DNA from: Spirochaetaceae bacterium
GTDB lineage: Bacteria > Spirochaetota > Spirochaetia > Treponematales > Treponemataceae
Assembly: GCA_017416145.1 (NCBI GenBank)
Contig: JAFQDD010000009.1
Location: 1-64,000, forward strand
Direction of reading: 5' to 3'
Length of the DNA: 64,000 nucleotides
Shown: piece by piece, positions 8,517 to 16,733 of the stretch
How positions within the stretch are numbered: the first letter of the stretch is position 1
How the letters are laid out: each line of letters starts with the position of its first letter
Notes under the pieces: generated by a model
What the model was told of the DNA's origin: nothing
The model's input: the letters and a program-made list of their open reading frames with translations, nothing else
Database searches by the model: none
Translations under genes and position numbers: made by a program

Positions 8517-9707
8517 CTAGCCCCTTTCTGTTGTTTCGCTAAGTAAGTGGGTTTTCTTTTGGGGAATTGGCAACGAAATTGTAAAAATTGTTCCCTTTCC
8601 AACTTCGGATTTTACATCAATATTTCCGCCAAATTCTTTTATAATTTTGTAAACCATTGTTAATCCAAGCCCAGTTCCTGTAACTTTTGTTGTGTAATAT
8701 GGCTCAAAAATCCGGTTAAGAGTTTCTTTATCCATACCAATTCCAGAATCAGCAAAGCATAGCAAAACTGTATCGTTTTTCATAATGGTAGAAATGTTAA
8801 TTTGTCCGCCTTCTTCCATTGCAGCCAAGGAATTTTGCACCAAATTGATAAAAACCTGCTTCAAAAGTTTTGAATCCAATAACAAATCTGGAAGATTTTT
8901 TTCTAAAGTGAGTATCAATTGGATTTTTCGCTTTTCAAATTCTGGTTTAATAAATTCAAGATAGTTTTCTATATTTTTGTTTAAATTTACAGTTTCTACT
9001 TCCATAGAAATAGGTCGAGCTGCAAATAAAAAATCTACGATAATTTTGTTTAATCTATCGATTTCTTCATTTACAATTCCCAAATATCTTTCTACAAATT
9101 TTTCATCAGGAATCATTCCATCTTTTTCTCGAGCTTTTGAAATTGCCTTTTGTATCAACTGAATGTGAATCGAAATACTTCCCAAGGGATTTTTTATTTC
9201 GTGAGCTACACTTGCAGCCAAACTTGTTAAACTCGTTAAGTTTTCCATTCGACGAATTAATACTTCCTGAGAGCGAATTTCTGTAACATCATCTAAACGA
9301 ATAATATATCCTGCAAAATGTTTGTCTTGCACAAAAGACTGAATTGAAACAGCAATAATTCTTGCTCTGTCATCTTGTGAAACTGTAAAATCTTGACTTG
9401 CCGTCAACTTTTTTAATTTTGCACATTTTTTGAAAAATTCATTTATGTCTTCATCATCAATATAATTCCAAACATAATCCAATTCTTGATTTTTGTTTTC
9501 TTTTTTTAATGTGAAAATTCTGTTTACGGCTTTGTTTTTTTTGATAAGTTTCCAATTTTCATCACAAATCAAAAGACCTGTGTTTAGAGAATTTAAAATT
9601 GAAAATAAGGCTTCATTTTCAGAAACTAAATCATCAACAATATTTTCAACTTGCTGAATAGATAAACGAGAAATTTTTTCTGTAAACTTTTTGTTAAAGG
9701 TTTTCAT
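8517..9707 (-). CDS. Cytoplasmic PAS-domain sensor histidine kinase, partner of the NtrC-type regulator
   Basis: 396 residues with no membrane segment. An N-terminal helix leads to a PAS-like domain (about 35-150: G-L-L-I-C-D-E-N ... Y-I-I-R-L-D-D-V-T). The H box is S-V-A-H-E-I-K-N-P-L-G near residue 170, followed by a HATPase domain with N box Q-N-S-L-A-A-M and G boxes D-S-G-I-G-M and G-T-G-L-G-L-T. It should phosphorylate the regulator encoded just downstream. Being soluble, it probably senses an intracellular signal. Its start overlaps holB by 14 bases and has a GGAG site. Confidence 0.92.
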   Translation of the reverse strand: MKTFNKKFTEKISRLSIQQVENIVDDLVSENEALFSILNSLNTGLLICDENWKLIKKNKAVNRIFTLKKENKNQELDYVWNYIDDEDINEFFKKCAKLKKLTASQDFTVSQDDRARIIAVSIQSFVQDKHFAGYIIRLDDVTEIRSQEVLIRRMENLTSLTSLAASVAHEIKNPLGSISIHIQLIQKAISKAREKDGMIPDEKFVERYLGIVNEEIDRLNKIIVDFLFAARPISMEVETVNLNKNIENYLEFIKPEFEKRKIQLILTLEKNLPDLLLDSKLLKQVFINLVQNSLAAMEEGGQINISTIMKNDTVLLCFADSGIGMDKETLNRIFEPYYTTKVTGTGLGLTMVYKIIKEFGGNIDVKSEVGKGTIFTISLPIPQKKTHLLSETTERG

Positions 9708-10914
9708 AAACAGTCTCCAAGGCAGAAACAGGATTTATATTGTAAATGGTAATATTATTGTAAGCAGATTGAATAGCTTTTTGTAGTTTTTCTGCATAAG
9801 CTGTGCGTTTTGCTAAATCTGTTTGCGATAAATTTTCCTGCTTTAAATATAATCCCATTTCTTGCAAAACCAAACTTAAAAAGTTTCTAAGTAATAGTTT
9901 TGGTTGAAAATTGTTTAAATTCTTTGCAATTTGTTGAATATCAGGGTTTTTGCCATGATACAAAGAATCAAAAAAAAGTTTTGCATTGTTTTTGATTTCT
10001 TCTCTTGAAACTGGTAAAAATCCGTTTAAATATTCTGAAATGTTATTGAAGTTTGTATCATCATCGTGGAAAACACGTTTTATCACTTCCAATTGTTGAG
10101 GAACAGTTCTTTGGTAAAAGTTGTAAGTTCTAACACGAGATAAAATTGTTGGCATTACAGCTCCACGATTTGTCGTTGTCAAAATAAACATACAATCTGC
10201 TGGAGGTTCTTCCAAAATCTTTAGCAAAGCGTTTCGTACACTTTCTTGCATTTTATCTGCATTTTCAATGATAATTGTCTTTTTTGAAGTATCAGCCGAA
10301 GTAAGACGAGCCCAAACAGAAAGTCGTCTAACTTGTGAAACTGGAATAGAATTATACAAATATGAACTCTCTAATTTTTGGCAGTTTTCTTCGATTGAAT
10401 TTACAAGTTTTTCTAATTTTGAAATCTCTGGTAAATCTCTTGGAGGCAATATTTCTTCCATATCTTCATCTATGGCTGCAATCAAACTAGAAACCTTAGA
10501 GGCTTTGTCATCTTCTTCCCACAAAACAGGACTAAAACGCAATGTAAGTTTACGAACACTACGCAAAAACAAATATCTTGCTGCCATCAAATAACTAGCC
10601 TGATTGTAAACGGCATTTATTAAAGTTTTTTTTGCAGCCCCAATTTCCAAAATAGAATCCCGAGGACCTGCAATTATTAAATTCGTAGCTCCTAATTGTT
10701 TGTGTTTCAAGCAAGAATTACATTGACAAAGCCAATTTCCCTTAACTCCATTTTCATCACCAGTACAATCCAAAATTCGAGCTATTTCCAATGCACAAGT
10801 CAATTTTCCAGAAGCTTCTTTTCCGCTTAACAAAAGAGATTGAGGAAGTTGATTTTGGATAATATCTGTTTCTAAAAGACTTGAAACTGGCTGATATAAA
10901 AGATTATCAAACAT
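9694..10914 (-). CDS. holB: DNA polymerase III delta' subunit-like clamp loader protein
   Basis: 406 residues. The AAA+ clamp-loader fold is shown by L-L-L-S-G-K-E-A-S-G-K-L near residue 27 (a Walker A with one substitution), a zinc-type C-x-C-x-x-C cluster near 75-82 and the highly typical N-A-L-L-K-I-L-E-E-P-P and S-R-V-R-T sensor region near 225-260. The delta' subunit is the rigid arm of the clamp loader that places the beta clamp on DNA. The stretch between the zinc cluster and the I-I-I-E-N-A-D region is longer than in E. coli HolB. It overlaps cvpA by 8 bases and the kinase by 14, so it is co-translated. DnaX would look similar but is longer. Confidence 0.82.
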   Translation of the reverse strand: MFDNLLYQPVSSLLETDIIQNQLPQSLLLSGKEASGKLTCALEIARILDCTGDENGVKGNWLCQCNSCLKHKQLGATNLIIAGPRDSILEIGAAKKTLINAVYNQASYLMAARYLFLRSVRKLTLRFSPVLWEEDDKASKVSSLIAAIDEDMEEILPPRDLPEISKLEKLVNSIEENCQKLESSYLYNSIPVSQVRRLSVWARLTSADTSKKTIIIENADKMQESVRNALLKILEEPPADCMFILTTTNRGAVMPTILSRVRTYNFYQRTVPQQLEVIKRVFHDDDTNFNNISEYLNGFLPVSREEIKNNAKLFFDSLYHGKNPDIQQIAKNLNNFQPKLLLRNFLSLVLQEMGLYLKQENLSQTDLAKRTAYAEKLQKAIQSAYNNITIYNINPVSALETVYENL

Positions 10915-11395
10915 TAATCACCATACTTCGCAAAGAGTCAGCTGGACCTGATATAATATTTTGTAAAATGTGATTAAAGAAACTGTCTTGAAGCAAACCA
11001 GAAACATTGAACCATGGTTGAGCATACAAAACCACAAAAATTAAACCAACATAAACAAAACCTTCTGCTAATCCAAACAAAAAGCCCAAAGCCCTATCTA
11101 AACCTTTCATAATATCGCTTTCGATTGAATTTTTTATACATTGTTGAATAATTCTGATAATCAAATACACAACAATAAAAATCAACACGAAAGAAATAAT
11201 CTTTGAAAGAACAGCAATTTTAATAAAAGGATCAATAAATCCTGATAATTTTTGGAATAGCAAAGAAGCAACAAATAAACCTAAAAGAAATGCCGCCTTT
11301 GTAAAAAACTCGTGAATAAAACCTTTCACAGTTGCATCAATTGCACAAAACAAAATAATAATCAAAAAAACTGCGTCTATAAATGCAAATGTCAT
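10907..11395 (-). CDS. cvpA: CvpA-family membrane protein
   Basis: 162 residues with four hydrophobic segments (about 5-20, 30-50, 65-85 and 105-130) and the family pattern A-F-I-D-A-V-F-L-I-I near the start and G-F-L-F-G-L-A-E-G before the last segment. CvpA proteins are inner-membrane proteins named for colicin V production, with a general role in envelope integrity that is not well defined. It overlaps murG by four bases and holB by eight. Confidence 0.85.
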   Translation of the reverse strand: MTFAFIDAVFLIIILFCAIDATVKGFIHEFFTKAAFLLGLFVASLLFQKLSGFIDPFIKIAVLSKIISFVLIFIVVYLIIRIIQQCIKNSIESDIMKGLDRALGFLFGLAEGFVYVGLIFVVLYAQPWFNVSGLLQDSFFNHILQNIISGPADSLRSMVINV

Positions 11396-12558
11396 AATTT
11401 TTCTGCTACCTCGCTATATATTAAGTTGGCAATATATTCTGCTGGTTTTACATTTCCAACAAGTTTTTCTACATTTTGGGAAAATTCACTTCGCTTTGCT
11501 TCTTCGGATAGAATCATCAAAGCTTCTTTTAAGTTTTCACTGGATGCTTCTTTTGACGGTGTACCGTCTGCAAGTTTTCCACCTAAAACCAAAGCTGCCT
11601 TGTATTTTTCAAAAAAAGCTGCATTTTCTACTTGATCCCCTCGAGTTCCAGACCCAGAAAAAGGAATCAAAATCAATGGCTTTTTAGAAACTGCACATTC
11701 CCAAAGACTGTTGGAACCAGACCGAGATAAAACAACGTCAGCGGCAGCCATTACATCTGGCATTTCATTGTATATAAATGGGTATGGATGATAATCATCA
11801 TCTTTTAAAGGCAATAGTTCATCTGCCCATTGTTTTCCAGTTTGATGCACAATGAAAAATCTTTCTTTTATCCATTCAAGATTTTCTTTTACCAAAGAAT
11901 TGATTTGCACAGCTCCCAAACTTCCACCCATTACAAACAAAATTGGCTTTTTTGTAATATTTGAATCGTAACCGATAAAAGTTTTTCCTTTTTCAGACGA
12001 AGCATTGTAAAAAACAGGTCGAACTGGGTTTCCTGTTACAACCAACTTTTCTTTTATTGGACCAGCAAAAAATGAAGTTGTACTCTCAAAGGATAGTAAA
12101 ATCTTTTTTGCGAATTTGCTATTTATTTTTGTAGCAAGTCCTGGTGAAAAATCACATTCATGGGTGTAAACAGGAATTTTTAGAATTTTTGCGGCAATCA
12201 CAGGAGGAACACTTACAAATCCCCCCTTAGAAAACACGAAAATTGGTTTTAATTTTAATAATAAAAAGAAAGATGATATAAATCCTATACCAATTTTAAA
12301 AATGTCTAGAAAATTTTGAAAAGAAAAGTATCTTCTAAGTTTTCCGCTAGAAATACCATAAAATTTGTCGCAACTTCCACTTTTTTCTACGATATCTCTA
12401 TCAGAACCTTTTTTAGAACCAATCCAAACAACATTTAATTCTGGAGTTTTTCCATCAATTTTTACATTTGAAAGTTTTTTCTTAAATTCATCTACGATGG
12501 CAAGACCTGGATAAATATGTCCTCCAGTTCCGCCACCAGTAAAAACTATATTTTTCAT
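11392..12558 (-). CDS. murG: UDP-GlcNAc:undecaprenyl-PP-MurNAc-pentapeptide GlcNAc transferase MurG
   Basis: 388 residues, GT28 family. Motifs: F-T-G-G-G-T-G-G-H-I-Y-P near the start (lipid-side loop), T-H-E-C-D-F-S-P-G-L-A near 127, G-G-S-L-G-A near 210 and the nucleotide-binding S-R-S-G-S-N-S-L-W-E near 280. It makes lipid II for peptidoglycan on the cytoplasmic face of the membrane. It is slightly longer than E. coli MurG because of extra residues near 20-60 and near 330. ATGA-type overlaps on both sides place it firmly within the operon. Confidence 0.95.
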   Translation of the reverse strand: MKNIVFTGGGTGGHIYPGLAIVDEFKKKLSNVKIDGKTPELNVVWIGSKKGSDRDIVEKSGSCDKFYGISSGKLRRYFSFQNFLDIFKIGIGFISSFFLLLKLKPIFVFSKGGFVSVPPVIAAKILKIPVYTHECDFSPGLATKINSKFAKKILLSFESTTSFFAGPIKEKLVVTGNPVRPVFYNASSEKGKTFIGYDSNITKKPILFVMGGSLGAVQINSLVKENLEWIKERFFIVHQTGKQWADELLPLKDDDYHPYPFIYNEMPDVMAAADVVLSRSGSNSLWECAVSKKPLILIPFSGSGTRGDQVENAAFFEKYKAALVLGGKLADGTPSKEASSENLKEALMILSEEAKRSEFSQNVEKLVGNVKPAEYIANLIYSEVAEKL

Positions 12559-13454
12559 TTTGAATACTCTTCATAAATTGGAATAAGTATTTGTTTTTTA
12601 AATAATTTTGCATATTCCAAAGATGACATTCCCATTCTGTCTTTGAAATTTGGATCGGCACCGTTTTTTACTAGCAATTCACAAATGCGAGGATTTGAAG
12701 CACCTGTTGCCACAATCAAAGCTGTTTGACCGTCATTACTAACAATATTTAAATCAGCCCCAAGTTTTATTAATAAGTCAACAATATCTAAACTTGATTT
12801 CCAAACTGCATCCATCACAGGAGAATATCCACGATCTTTTGAAATTGCATTAATTTCAGCTCCGCGTTCTACAAGCCACTCAATCATAGCTTTTCTACCA
12901 CTACGTGCTGCAATACAAAGCATAGGAGTTCCAGCTGCATCTCGCACATTTACAGACATTCCAGCTTCATAAAATAAAGTGCAGATTTCTTCATCATCCT
13001 TTGCGATATAAGAAGAAAAACAATCTGGTGTAAAAGGAATCCCCATATCAAACAATTTTTTGTGGGCTTTTTTCTGTTCTTCTTCTTCGATATATTTTGG
13101 TAGATTGTCTTCGATATTTGCAATCAAATCTTTTAGATTATCGAAAAAGTAGAAATTTGGAATCATGTCTTTTTCAGAATCTGTACGTTCCAAACCAGTA
13201 ACAAATACAGGGATTTCAGATCCGTTTAAAAATCCAGTTGCATAAAACAAATGTGGATTCATAGGAACTGTTCCGTCAGAAATAAAAATACAATGAGTAG
13301 TTTTATGTAAATCAACATAAAAAGAATCAATAGATGTAACTGTATAATCAGTAACAAAAAAAGTTGAAGGCTTATAATTCTTTTCTAAAAAAAATGTTTC
13401 AAGCTCTTTGACTTCATCTTCAAACTTATCTGCTGCAATAATAATCCAATTCAT
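12555..13454 (-). CDS. Ankyrin-repeat protein with TIR/deoxyribosyltransferase-like N-terminal domain
   Basis: 299 residues. Residues 1-125 look like a Rossmann-type alpha/beta domain (W-I-I-I-A-A-D start, H-C-I-F-I-S-D-G-T, F-Y-A-T-G-F-L-N-G-S, P-V-F-V-T-G) of the kind seen in TIR or nucleoside deoxyribosyltransferase-like folds; this is fold guessing, not a family match. Residues 140-290 form about five ankyrin repeats (A-G-T-P-M-L-C-I-A-A-R-S-G and similar). First gene of the murG operon, four bases overlapping murG. No signal peptide, so cytoplasmic. Its promoter appears leaderless. Role unknown; the ankyrin part suggests protein binding. Confidence 0.75.
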   Translation of the reverse strand: MNWIIIAADKFEDEVKELETFFLEKNYKPSTFFVTDYTVTSIDSFYVDLHKTTHCIFISDGTVPMNPHLFYATGFLNGSEIPVFVTGLERTDSEKDMIPNFYFFDNLKDLIANIEDNLPKYIEEEEQKKAHKKLFDMGIPFTPDCFSSYIAKDDEEICTLFYEAGMSVNVRDAAGTPMLCIAARSGRKAMIEWLVERGAEINAISKDRGYSPVMDAVWKSSLDIVDLLIKLGADLNIVSNDGQTALIVATGASNPRICELLVKNGADPNFKDRMGMSSLEYAKLFKKQILIPIYEEYSK

Positions 13455-13460
13455 AGAATC

Positions 13461-13489
13461 ATTATATTACATAATTCCAACGGAAACAA
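13461..13489 (-). promoter_or_regulatory. Leaderless promoter of the ankyrin-murG-galM operon
   Basis: On the minus strand TTGTTT (13489-13484), a 17-base spacer and TATAAT (13466-13461). The ATG follows exactly six bases after the -10 box, so the transcript would start at or next to the start codon. No Shine-Dalgarno sequence is present. Confidence 0.65.
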
Positions 13490-13558
13490 GTATTATAAAA
13501 ATTTAATAATTTGTTACAATAAAAAGTGAAAAATTTTACTATTTATAATAAATAATTT

Positions 13559-15544
13559 TTAGACTTCTTGACTTTCTGGAGCTGGAATTGAAAGATTTGC
13601 TTCTGCATTTACAATTTCTTCAAATTCTTTTTGTTCCATAATTTCTTTTTCAAGCAATCTTTGAGCAATGTATTCTAGTAGAACTTTCTTTTCTGTAAGC
13701 ATTTTTACAGCATATTCGTAGCGTTCTGTAATAATTTTTAAGATTTCAGTATCTACGTAATTTTGAGTTTCTTCTGAGTATTCCCGAACCAAAGTTGGTT
13801 CAGCAGCTCCATATCCTGCCCCACGAGAAGATAAAACCACGTTGAAAAACTTATCGCTCATACCGTAGTCTGTAATCATTCTGCGAACCAAGTCTGTTGC
13901 TCGTTGTAAGTCGTTTCCAGCGCCAGTTGAAACTTCTCCAAAAACAACTTGTTCTGCTGCACGGCCACCAAGTAAAACGTCCACTTCACCAAGAAGCTCT
14001 TTTTTTGTGCGAAGATAGCGGTCTTCTTCTGGCATTTGTAGTGTGTAACCAAGAGCTGCAACTCCACGTGGCACAATAGAAATTTTATGAACTTTGTCTG
14101 CCCCTTCTGTAAAAGCTGCAATCAAAGCGTGTCCTGTTTCGTGGTAAGCAACGATTTTTCGCTCATCTTCTTTGATTACGCGGCTTTTCTTTTGTAAACC
14201 AGCAATAGATTTTTCTACTGCTTCATCAAAGTCTTCCATAGAAACAAGCTTTCTTCCTGCACGAACTGCAAGTAAGGCGGCTTCGTTTACAATATTTGCT
14301 AAATCTGCTCCTGCAAAACCAGAAGTTGTTTTTGCAATGGCAGCTAAGTCAACATCGCTTCCCATTTTTACGTTTTTAGCGTGAATTTTTAAGATTGCTT
14401 CACGACCCTTTACATCTGGGCGGTCTACCACAACTTGGCGGTCAAAACGTCCAGGGCGAAGTAAAGCTGGGTCTAAAACATCTGGGCGGTTTGTGGCAGC
14501 AAGCATAATCAAGCCTTTTTCGTTATCAAAGCCGTCCATTTCAACCAAAAGTTGATTCAAAGTTTGTTCACGCTCATCGTTGCCGCCACTAATTGAGTTT
14601 ACACGGCTTTTACCAATAGCGTCTAATTCGTCAATAAACACAATACAAGGTGCTTTGTCACGAGCTTGTTTGAACAAATCACGAACACGACTTGCACCAA
14701 CACCAACAAACATTTCTACAAAGTCAGAGCCAGAAATTTTAAAAAATGGAACACCAGCTTCTCCAGCAACAGCACGAGCAAGTAAGGTTTTACCAGTTCC
14801 AGGAGGTCCAACTAATAAAACACCTTTTGGAATTTTACCACCAATATCTGTGTATTTTTTTGGAGATTTTAAGAAATCTACAACTTCTACAAGTTCTTCT
14901 TTTGCTTCATCAACCCCAGCTACATCTGAAAATCTTGTAGAAACTTTTCCCTCTTCCACAGCGGAGGCTCTTGATTGTCCAGCAGAAAAAATGCTTCCGC
15001 CGATTCCGCCACCCATTTTCTTGAAAAGGAATCTCCACAAAATCATAAAAAATCCAATTGGTAAAACCCAATTTAGAACAAAAGACAAAATATAATTTGG
15101 TTGAGTAACAGTTGCAGAATATGTTACACCCTTTGCATCAAGAAAATTTAAAAAGTTTTCTGTTAATAAACCAACAGTTTTGTAAACATTGGCTTTTTTT
15201 GTTGTGATTAAAGAACTTACAATCCCACTTTCAATTGGAGCTGAAACATCGTCCTCTGTATATCCTAGAAAATATGTATCCCCAAGTTCTACAGTTTTAA
15301 TAATTCCATCTGATATCAATTGTTTAAATTGTGAAAAAGGAATTGTTTCGTCTGTAACTCGACTCATTAAAAAGATATTTACTAGAGAAATAATTGCAAC
15401 AACAATTAGTAATATCCCCCAAGTAGGAAATTTTGGTTTATTATTATTAGTTTTTTTATTATTGTTGCCAGAATCTGGTGCAAATTTGAAAAAATCAAAT
15501 GGATCTTTTTCGTTATTATTTTTTTTATCGTCTTGATTGTTCAT
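13559..15544 (-). CDS. ftsH: ATP-dependent zinc metalloprotease FtsH
   Basis: 661 residues. An Asn/Lys-rich N-terminal tail (1-40) precedes two membrane segments (about 42-62 and 150-172) around a short periplasmic domain. The AAA+ domain has Walker A G-P-P-G-T-G-K-T near 245, Walker B F-I-D-E-L-D-A-I and the second region of homology ending in L-R-P-G-R-F-D-R. The zinc site is H-E-T-G-H near 471 with the third ligand Asp in A-G-N-D-L-Q. FtsH degrades misfolded membrane proteins and short-lived regulators. The poly-Asn N-terminus is an unusual extension. Ribosome site AAGGA; monocistronic by layout. Confidence 0.97.
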   Translation of the reverse strand: MNNQDDKKNNNEKDPFDFFKFAPDSGNNNKKTNNNKPKFPTWGILLIVVAIISLVNIFLMSRVTDETIPFSQFKQLISDGIIKTVELGDTYFLGYTEDDVSAPIESGIVSSLITTKKANVYKTVGLLTENFLNFLDAKGVTYSATVTQPNYILSFVLNWVLPIGFFMILWRFLFKKMGGGIGGSIFSAGQSRASAVEEGKVSTRFSDVAGVDEAKEELVEVVDFLKSPKKYTDIGGKIPKGVLLVGPPGTGKTLLARAVAGEAGVPFFKISGSDFVEMFVGVGASRVRDLFKQARDKAPCIVFIDELDAIGKSRVNSISGGNDEREQTLNQLLVEMDGFDNEKGLIMLAATNRPDVLDPALLRPGRFDRQVVVDRPDVKGREAILKIHAKNVKMGSDVDLAAIAKTTSGFAGADLANIVNEAALLAVRAGRKLVSMEDFDEAVEKSIAGLQKKSRVIKEDERKIVAYHETGHALIAAFTEGADKVHKISIVPRGVAALGYTLQMPEEDRYLRTKKELLGEVDVLLGGRAAEQVVFGEVSTGAGNDLQRATDLVRRMITDYGMSDKFFNVVLSSRGAGYGAAEPTLVREYSEETQNYVDTEILKIITERYEYAVKMLTEKKVLLEYIAQRLLEKEIMEQKEFEEIVNAEANLSIPAPESQEV

Positions 15545-15783
15545 AAAATCCTTCTAATTATAAAGTTGTATCAAAATTCTACATATAATATACGAAAATT
15601 CTAGTAAATAGTGAAGTAAGTTTTTTCAATTTTAAATTAAATCTGTAAAAAATCCAAAATGATTTATTAAGATGGGTATTTTTTTATTATTTTTAAAATG
15701 TTTTTATTTTAACTAAATCTAAATATTTTTTTGCCGATATTTTAAACTGTATTATTATGTCCGAATGGATATGGAGGTTTTCT

Positions 15784-16224
15784 GTGGGATATACAAACGC
15801 ATACAATGTTTATAAAGAAACTGGTGTAAAGACAGCTAGTCAAGGCAAATTGTTGATTATGCTTTATCAAGAAGCTGTAAAACAACTTGGAAACGCTTGT
15901 GAATTAGTTGATGATAATGGAAAGATTTTGCCACAAAACATTGAGAAGTTTGGAAAATGTATTCAAAAAACACAAGAAATAATTAGCGAACTTATGGTTT
16001 CTCTAGATATGGAAAAAGGTGGGGAAATCGCAAAAAATTTAATGAGTCTATATGTTTTCTTCAATGCAGAACTAATGAATGCTAATATTTACAAAGACAA
16101 AAAAAGAATTGAAAACGTAAAACGTATGCTTTTCGATTTACTTGGTGCTTGGAATGTGGCTGTAGAATCAACAGCTCCAGTTTCTGCTCCAGCTGCTCGT
16201 ACAAATATTGATATCGAAGGATAA
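15784..16224 (+). CDS. fliS: Flagellin export chaperone FliS
   Basis: About 146 residues. The protein begins G-Y-T-N-A-Y-N-V-Y-K-E-T and continues T-A-S-Q-G-K-L-L-I-M-L-Y, the hallmark FliS N-terminus. FliS binds the flagellin C-terminus in the cytoplasm and keeps it from polymerising before export, here for periplasmic flagella. The open frame reaches an ATG at 15757, but the bases just before the GTG at 15784 form GGAGG at the right distance and the family start matches there, so GTG is chosen. The stop overlaps the ribosome site of the next gene. Confidence 0.93.
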   Translation: MGYTNAYNVYKETGVKTASQGKLLIMLYQEAVKQLGNACELVDDNGKILPQNIEKFGKCIQKTQEIISELMVSLDMEKGGEIAKNLMSLYVFFNAELMNANIYKDKKRIENVKRMLFDLLGAWNVAVESTAPVSAPAARTNIDIEG

Positions 16225-16228
16225 AAAT

Positions 16229-16714
16229 ATGAATACTCCTATTTCTGAAGAAGAATTAAATGAAAGAGTAGCATTATTAAGACGTTTCAAAGAATTATTG
16301 GAAAAGCAAAGGCAAAAATTTAGAGATTATCTTAGTGTTTTGGAAAAACAAGAAACTGTAATACAAAATCAAGACACAGAAGCTTTGTTGGTTCACACAG
16401 AAATCGAGCAACAAATCGTTGCAAATATTTCAAATCTTCAAAAAGTTATTGAACCAATCGAGCAAATGTATATTGATACAAATCTTGATTCCCAAAGCGA
16501 AAGTTTAGCAGTTGAAATTCCAACTTTGAAAACTGATTTAGCAAAACTTCAGCAAGATGTCTTGAATCAAAACAGCAAAAATCGTGAATTGCTAAAAAGC
16601 CAAATGGCCGAACTACGAGAAAAAATCCAAGGACTAAAAAATCCTTATAGATATTCAAAATCAATTTATTCAAAAACAGAAAACACAGCTTCTATCATAA
16701 GTATAGAAGGATAA
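16229..16714 (+). CDS. FlgN-like flagellar chaperone (probable)
   Basis: 161 residues, almost entirely helical, with heptad-like coiled coil: E-E-L-N-E-R-V-A-L-L-R-R-F-K-E-L-L near the start and long Gln/Glu/Lys helices after. Size, composition and position four bases after fliS fit a FlgN-type chaperone for hook-associated proteins, but no decisive motif is visible. The GAAGGA ribosome site overlaps the fliS stop; a TTG 21 bases upstream is in frame but has no site. It could instead be a spirochete-specific flagellar accessory protein. Confidence 0.55.
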   Translation: MNTPISEEELNERVALLRRFKELLEKQRQKFRDYLSVLEKQETVIQNQDTEALLVHTEIEQQIVANISNLQKVIEPIEQMYIDTNLDSQSESLAVEIPTLKTDLAKLQQDVLNQNSKNRELLKSQMAELREKIQGLKNPYRYSKSIYSKTENTASIISIEG

Positions 16715-16733
16715 AAACCCAATTTAAAAAAGT

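Noticed and set aside
10268-10594. 108-codon frame opposite holB
   Set aside because: Antisense to the conserved clamp-loader motifs and Ser-rich as expected for a shadow.
14580-15095. 171-codon plus-strand frame opposite ftsH
   Set aside because: It lies wholly antisense to the well-defined FtsH ATPase domain, without a ribosome site or family motif; a shadow frame.
15721-15760. Sigma-54 promoter before fliS for the NtrC-type regulator
   Set aside because: TTGCC-like bases are present but the GG of the -24 element is missing at the required spacing.
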